A DNA stretch of 64,000 nucleotides from JAPOUP01 sp965203255 (GTDB lineage: Bacteria > Pseudomonadota > Alphaproteobacteria > Rhodobacterales > Rhodobacteraceae), in NCBI GenBank assembly GCA_965203255.1, contig OZ241882.1:2728001-2792000 (forward strand). The letters run 5' to 3'. The translations under genes and the position numbers were made by a program. The first letter of the stretch is position 1, and the number at the start of each line of letters is the position of its first letter. Of this stretch, positions 59,391-64,000 are shown one piece after another. The notes beneath the pieces are model-generated. The model searched no databases and was not told where the DNA came from. It was given only the letters and a program-made list of their open reading frames with translations.

Positions 59391-60365
59391 TCAGCAATCA
59401 TTGCGTGTAGCGCGGGCCTTCGCCATCACGCAGATCAGTTCAAACATGATCGAAACGCCCAGAAAGGCCGTACCACCAGAAGAATCGAAGGGTGGAGACA
59501 CCTCGACCAGATCAGCGCCCACGATGTCCAGCCCATCCAGAAGCCGAGCCACCAACAACGCATCGAATGAGTTCGGGCCACCCACCTCCGGTGTTCCAGT
59601 CCCGGGCGCGAACGACGGATCCACAAAATCAATATCGTAGCTTATATAGGTTGGCCCATCACCTGCGATTTCCCGCGCCTCACCCATTACGTCCTCTGGC
59701 CCTCGCGAGAAATATTCCTCGATTGGAATCACCCTGATCCCCACGGAATTTGCGAAGTCCCTGTCCTCCATGTCATAGGCCGTGCCGCGAATTCCGATCT
59801 GAACCACGCGTTTCGGATCGAGAAGGCCTTCCTCCACCGCCCGCCGGAACGGTGTGCCGTGGGTATACCGATTGCCGCCGAAATATGAGTGAAACAGATC
59901 CGTATGGCTGTCGAAATGGACCATTCCCAATGGATGGTGTTTGGCGAGGGAACGCAAAACGGGCAGGCTGAGAAGATGATCTCCGCCAGCCGTCAACGGC
60001 AGAACGTCTGCCGCCATTACCTTGTCGTAGAATGAAGTGATCCGATCCATCGTGTCCTGGAGGTCCGCCGGATTTGGCCCGACATCGCCAAGGTCTGCGC
60101 AGTTGACCGCTTCGTAAGGACGCACTCCTGTCGCCCCGTGCTCGGCCCTGATCATGGTGGAACAGTCACGAAGCTGCCTTGGGCCATGCCGCGGACCTGG
60201 CCTGTTTGTCGTTCCGCTGTCCCAGGGAATGCCGATCAACCCAATGTCTACTTCCCGAACCCTTGCGTTGTTCAGGTCGACGTGCGGCAACCGCATGAAT
60301 GTGGGTATCCCCGCAAACCGAGGCAGGTCCATGCCGGATACTGGCCGGAAAGACGATTCACCCAT
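59391..60365 (-). CDS. speB: Agmatinase / ureohydrolase family
   Basis: 324 residues. Binuclear manganese hydrolase of the arginase superfamily. Metal motifs are LTAGGDHLLSLPVL (GGDH), MVHFDSHTDLFHSYFGG (DxHxD) and TYISYDIDFVDPSFAPGTGT. EVGGPNSFDALLVARLL follows. GGAGG lies close before the ATG. It releases urea from a guanidino compound. Agmatinase is the default call, but guanidinobutyrase or guanidinopropionase cannot be excluded. It lies behind the ggt gene on the same strand with about 250 bases between them. Confidence 0.9.
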   Translation of the reverse strand: MGESSFRPVSGMDLPRFAGIPTFMRLPHVDLNNARVREVDIGLIGIPWDSGTTNRPGPRHGPRQLRDCSTMIRAEHGATGVRPYEAVNCADLGDVGPNPADLQDTMDRITSFYDKVMAADVLPLTAGGDHLLSLPVLRSLAKHHPLGMVHFDSHTDLFHSYFGGNRYTHGTPFRRAVEEGLLDPKRVVQIGIRGTAYDMEDRDFANSVGIRVIPIEEYFSRGPEDVMGEAREIAGDGPTYISYDIDFVDPSFAPGTGTPEVGGPNSFDALLVARLLDGLDIVGADLVEVSPPFDSSGGTAFLGVSIMFELICVMAKARATRNDC

Positions 60366-60651
60366 TTCTCACCCTCCGTGTCACGAGACCGCCAGAAAGA
60401 ACCTGACTGCCATCACGTCCGTCAAGCTCACTGCCTTCATTGCAATATCCCTGATCCTGTTCAAGTCAGCGCAACCGTCCAATTCTGCCATTGGCGGACC
60501 CATCGGTACCAATACTCCCGCTTCGGGTCGCTTCCCTTGGCAGCGGGACCGCCGCCATCTCACCCGGAAAGACGCCGGCACGGCATGTCACGTCAAGGAA
60601 GCCTTCGTCAATTCGAAACCAACGGAGGCAGCCGAAATCAAACGGTCGAGG

Positions 60652-62478
60652 TCATGTTCTCCCGAACAACCGCTCGATGTCCTTAAGTTTCAGTTCCACG
60701 TGGGTAGGCCGACCATGGTTGCATTGGCCCGAGTGAGGGGTCGCCTCCATCTCACGAAGCAGCGCATTCATGTCATCCGCGCCCATTCGTCGGCCGGAGC
60801 GCACTGAACCGTGGCATGCCATGCGGGAGAGCACCGCATCAATGCGCGCCTGAACCGCCTCACTGTCGCCAAGGTCAGTCAATTCGTCCAGCACGTCGTG
60901 CAGCATCGCCGCTGCATCCACCACGCCCAGTATGGCTGGTGTTTCGCGAACCGCCAGGGCATTGCCACCAAATCTCTCGACCACCAAACCAAGGCGGGCA
61001 AGGTCGTCCACCGCTTCCAGTAGCAAGGATGCGCTCTCTTCGGACAATTCGACGATTTCAGGGATCAGCAATGCCTGTGACGCCACGCGCTGTCCAGCCA
61101 TCTGCTCCTTAAGTTTCTCATAGACCAGCCGTTCATGGGCCGCATGTTGGTCGACGATGACAATGCCGTCGCCGGTTTGGGCAATGATGTAGTTCTCATG
61201 AACCTGAGCGCGTGCCGCTCCCAACGGATAGGCCGATGCCTCGTCAACCACCGCGGGTTCCACATCCTCAACCCGAGCGGAAACGGTCGCCGAATCCTCG
61301 AACAATGGATCGGTCCGCGGCTGCTGTCTTGGAAGCGCGGAGCGCGAGGACGACTCCATCTGATAGATCCGGGGAGGCTCGCCGGACTCTGTGCGCAGCG
61401 CTTCCAACGCCGCATCGGCCACCGTACTGGACGCACGGTGCCCTGCACCCGCAAGCACGCTGCGCACCCCGGATACAATCAGCGATCGAGCGGAAACAGG
61501 ATTTCTGAACCGCACCTCCGCCTTGGACGGATGCACGTTTACATCAACCAATTGCGGATCGCAGCCTATGAACAACGCGGCAGCCGGATGCCGATCACGG
61601 CTCAGAAAGTCCGTATATGCTGCCCGGATGGCCCCAAACAGCATCCTGTCCAGAACGGGTCGGCCGTTTACGAAAAAGTACTGTGCGACCGCCCTACCTC
61701 GGGAATACGTGGGAAGTGCGGCAAGGCCTGATAGGTGAAGTTCCTCTCGGTTGAAGTCAACTGACAGTGCGTTGTCCGAGAATTCCGGCCCAAGAATGCA
61801 GGCAAGCCGACTCCGAAGTGCAGCCAGTGAGTCACCGTTTTCGGGGTCGACACGTAACACCTGCCTGCCGTCTCCGCCGCGGGAAACGTCGTGCAGGGTG
61901 AATCCCACCCGAGGCTCGGCCATTGCCAAGCGCTTCACTACATCCAGAATGGCTTGCGCCTCCGCACGGTCCGAGCGAAGGAATTTCAGCCTTGCTGGTG
62001 TCGCAAAAAACAGATCCCGAAGTTCCACTATGGTTCCGCCATTCAGCGCTGCCGGACGAAGGTTTTCCTGTCGTCCGCCGACGACGGATATCTGGGCACC
62101 TTCCTCACCATTCACGCGCGATGTGATCGTCAGGCGACCGACTGCCCCAAGCGACGGCAACGCCTCGCCGCGGAACCCGAACGTGTGGATGTTCAGTAGG
62201 TCATTCCCATCGATCTTGGATGTCGCATGGCGGGACAGTGCCAAAGACAGATCAGGCGGGGCGATGCCATGACCGTCATCCACAATCCGAATCAGGGTCT
62301 TTCCACCATCTGCATACTGCACACCGATACGTCGGGCTCTCGCATCAAGTGCGTTCTCGACGAGTTCCTTGACTGCGGACGCCGGACGTTCGACCACTTC
62401 TCCCGCCGCAATTCGGTTGATCACCGACTCGCCGAGTTGGCGGATCACCGGACGGTTCTCGTCTATTCTGTCACGCAT
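60652..62478 (-). CDS. mutL: DNA mismatch repair protein MutL
   Basis: 608 residues. The GHKL ATPase N-terminal half has ESVINRIAAGEVVERPASAV, KELVENALDARA, IRIVDDGHGI and TFGFRGEALPSLGAVGRLTI. A variable linker (about 330-415) is followed by the MutL C-terminal dimerisation domain (YPLGAARAQVHENYIIAQTG, DGIVIVDQHAAHERLVYEKL) with CNHGRPTHVELKLKDIERLF near the end. The C-terminal nuclease motif DQHAAHERxxxE is present, as in MutL of bacteria lacking MutH, but here it may be degenerate. The ATG at 62478 or a GTG three codons earlier may be the start. Confidence 0.96.
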   Translation of the reverse strand: MRDRIDENRPVIRQLGESVINRIAAGEVVERPASAVKELVENALDARARRIGVQYADGGKTLIRIVDDGHGIAPPDLSLALSRHATSKIDGNDLLNIHTFGFRGEALPSLGAVGRLTITSRVNGEEGAQISVVGGRQENLRPAALNGGTIVELRDLFFATPARLKFLRSDRAEAQAILDVVKRLAMAEPRVGFTLHDVSRGGDGRQVLRVDPENGDSLAALRSRLACILGPEFSDNALSVDFNREELHLSGLAALPTYSRGRAVAQYFFVNGRPVLDRMLFGAIRAAYTDFLSRDRHPAAALFIGCDPQLVDVNVHPSKAEVRFRNPVSARSLIVSGVRSVLAGAGHRASSTVADAALEALRTESGEPPRIYQMESSSRSALPRQQPRTDPLFEDSATVSARVEDVEPAVVDEASAYPLGAARAQVHENYIIAQTGDGIVIVDQHAAHERLVYEKLKEQMAGQRVASQALLIPEIVELSEESASLLLEAVDDLARLGLVVERFGGNALAVRETPAILGVVDAAAMLHDVLDELTDLGDSEAVQARIDAVLSRMACHGSVRSGRRMGADDMNALLREMEATPHSGQCNHGRPTHVELKLKDIERLFGRT

Positions 62479-62870
62479 TGCCTGCACATTGATGCAACTG
62501 ACATTCGGGAAAGGTCGAAACGATGCCTATAGATGATTGCCCACAGGCCGAAACACGGCTGATGGAACAACATGGCGGACATTGGCAGAATGTCCAACCC
62601 CGTAAATTCCCCGACGAGGCGGATTCCGTTGCCCGATGGCAAGACACTGGGCAGTTGTTGCCCGGAAGACGTGGAGAGACTTGGGAGAGTCTGTCGAGCG
62701 GCGATTCAGGACGACTGTCGATGGCCTTTGAGAACTGGATCCCACTTCCACTTCGAAGCGCAACGCCGGTTCAGTCGCTTACGAGGGGGCCAGAGATTGA
62801 TTTCGCCTGCAGCAGCCGACACCGGTGGATTGGAATTGGCTGGCGACGGCGTCGACCGAGGAATCGCCTG
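62479..62870. other. Intergenic stretch with a solo IS30 terminal repeat
   Basis: No gene recognised. At 62740-62769 a 30-base stretch beginning CCCACTTCCACT matches the left terminal repeat of the intact IS30 element with four mismatches, then ends in GCCGG. No second end or transposase accompanies it. It lies about 100 bases from the end of the neighbouring hipA gene. Confidence 0.55.
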
Positions 62871-64000
62871 TCAGGACAGGTCTTGCATCAGCGAGGCGGA
62901 TCGATCCACGACGATACTTAGAACTTGGTCCCGAACTGTCTTTGCTGCTTCCGACTTATGCGCAAATGCAGGCAACTTCGTAGCGGTCGCGCGTTGGGAG
63001 AGTCGCGCGGCGAGATCCGCCAGAACGGCCTTGGCTTCGTCGCCCGGCAGTCCGATCGTGCGTGCCATGTTGAGAAAATCCCGGGGTCGGAGTTGGTCAT
63101 CCTTACCGTTTAGCTTCAGGGCCATTCGGTCCCTGGCGAGGCCCGGAAAAACGCGGGTGGTGACGGCGTCATAGAGCGGTGCCAACCGTACCGACGTAAA
63201 GGCTCTCATCCCGATGTCGGCCGTTCTGAGTAGTGCGACATTCTTCAGGTGCATATCGCCATCGGCAATGAGCCAAGCGAAGGCGGCCCGACGAAACAGG
63301 ATGCCAAGATCGGCGGCAGGATCGGTCGAGAGCGGGCGAAGACCCTTGGCGACGCGTTCGATGGTGCCATCATATTTTGCCGAGGCAGGCAGGTTCAGGA
63401 TCGAGCAGAAGTCCTCCAGCGCAAGACACCGCTGGTCATTCGGGCCGCGTCGGATGTCGAAACGTTCGACCAGCAACGCCGGAGGCATGCCGTCGGGCAT
63501 CTGAACCAATGCGGCGGACGGCACTTCAAAGCCGCCAGCACGGCCGAATTCCAGGCAAAGCCATTCGACGATAGGTAGTGTTTCGAAGCCTGCTGATCCG
63601 GCGGGCTTGAGGACATGCGTGAACGCCCGATCAACAGCCGGCAGCAGGGTTCCGTCAGCAAGGAGGCTCATCGGTACTTTGATCTGGACGCCAGACAGGC
63701 GGGGTGTCCCTGGCTCAGAATAGAGTTTCGCGAGGTTGCGTTCGAATGTATCCGCCATAGGTCCTCGCCCCAGCCCACGATAGCGACCGTTGAAGCGACC
63801 CGCCTGGGAGAACGCCTGAAGAGGCGTCGAGAGGATATCCTGCGGGACAGCCGCCAATTCGGCCCGACTCGGGACGACCGCAACGTTGGACATGTAACGT
63901 CGACCACCCCTCAATACCTCGCGCTGGTCGCCTTCCCGGAGTATTCGGGCGAGCCATCCCTCGGGAAGTAGGGATTCGATGAACGGTGGGGGCTTTCCTA
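62871..64000 (-). CDS. hipA: Second HipA-family toxin, partial at the window edge
   Basis: The frame is open from its stop to the right edge of the window, so the 5' end is missing. The upstream end still reads FIESLLPEGWLARILREGD, the HipA N-terminal (subdomain 1) ending. The kinase core has VQIKVPMSLLADGTLL, FTHVLKPAGSAGFETLPIVE (ATP-site lysine), PALLVERFDIRRG, LALEDFCSILNLPASAKYDG, AFAWLIADGDMHLKNVALLR (catalytic loop) and LAPLYDAVTTRVFPGL. It is a different HipA subgroup from the one at 8.6-9.9 kb. Its antitoxin partner would lie upstream, outside the window; no partner is found downstream. Confidence 0.88.
   Translation of the reverse strand, partial: GKPPPFIESLLPEGWLARILREGDQREVLRGGRRYMSNVAVVPSRAELAAVPQDILSTPLQAFSQAGRFNGRYRGLGRGPMADTFERNLAKLYSEPGTPRLSGVQIKVPMSLLADGTLLPAVDRAFTHVLKPAGSAGFETLPIVEWLCLEFGRAGGFEVPSAALVQMPDGMPPALLVERFDIRRGPNDQRCLALEDFCSILNLPASAKYDGTIERVAKGLRPLSTDPAADLGILFRRAAFAWLIADGDMHLKNVALLRTADIGMRAFTSVRLAPLYDAVTTRVFPGLARDRMALKLNGKDDQLRPRDFLNMARTIGLPGDEAKAVLADLAARLSQRATATKLPAFAHKSEAAKTVRDQVLSIVVDRSASLMQDLS

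Noticed and set aside
1..64000. tRNA, rRNA, CRISPR arrays and riboswitches
   Set aside because: I looked for cloverleaf ends, regularly spaced repeats and conserved leader motifs and found none that I could support.

Overview
The window reads as a chromosomal segment of an alphaproteobacterium, most likely a member of the Rhodobacterales. This is judged from gene content and order, not from a database search. Characteristic sets include atpHAGDC, an Hsp20 gene overlapping a DUF1150 gene, purE-purK, DUF3576-leuS-lptE-holA, aminotransferase-ftsK-lolA, and HAD (TIGR01459)-MaoC-ribF. The core genes are intact and compactly arranged. No rRNA, tRNA or CRISPR array was seen.

Layout. 0.7-8 kb: glycerate 2-kinase, groES-groEL under a CIRCE operator, Mn-dependent pyrophosphatase, HAD phosphatase, MaoC hydratase, RibF. 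8.3-9.9 kb: a hipBA toxin-antitoxin module with a palindromic operator. 10.3-11.8 kb: YcgN-family protein and threonine aldolase. 11.8-16.4 kb: a mobile island holding a dead IS5-family element, a decayed primase-like gene, an intact three-gene cassette of unknown function, an internally deleted IS30 element and about 740 bp of unexplained DNA. 16.5-26.8 kb: prs, the F1 ATP synthase operon on the minus strand, a methyltransferase, gloB and clpA. 26.8-28.1 kb: a graveyard with remnants of higB, higA and mrr. 28.2-37 kb: a TolQ/MotA-like and OmpA-like pair whose OmpA partner has a hugely expanded coiled coil, ChaC, DUF2125, DUF1150/Hsp20, DUF465, purE and purK. 37-43.7 kb: a Nudix gene cut by an IS110 element, an IS1595 remnant, an intact IS30 element, a D12-class DNA adenine methylase and a GSU2403-type nucleotidyltransferase. 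44-49 kb: DUF3576 lipoprotein, leuS, lptE, holA. 49-51.7 kb: stacked dead IS1595, IS630 and IS30 copies. 51.8-62.5 kb: aminotransferase, ftsK, lolA, SLT lipoprotein, hspQ, ggt, an agmatinase-family gene and mutL. At the right edge a second, different hipA runs off the window.

Together the core genes cover chaperones, energy conversion, envelope biogenesis (LptE, LolA, SLT) and nucleotide metabolism. The accessory DNA is a mix of active-looking IS elements (IS110, IS30), decayed IS copies and decayed or live toxin-antitoxin and restriction-type genes, which suggests a genome under heavy IS load.

The best candidate for an undescribed system is the cassette at 13.5-15.4 kb. It has three genes joined by two GTGA overlaps: a protein of unknown fold, a helical-repeat plus DUF5678 protein, and a retropepsin-like protein whose Asp-Thr-Gly active-site motif is changed to Asp-Pro-Ala. 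Other points worth following are a candidate IS110 bridge RNA and the 168-bp tandem expansion in the OmpA-like gene.
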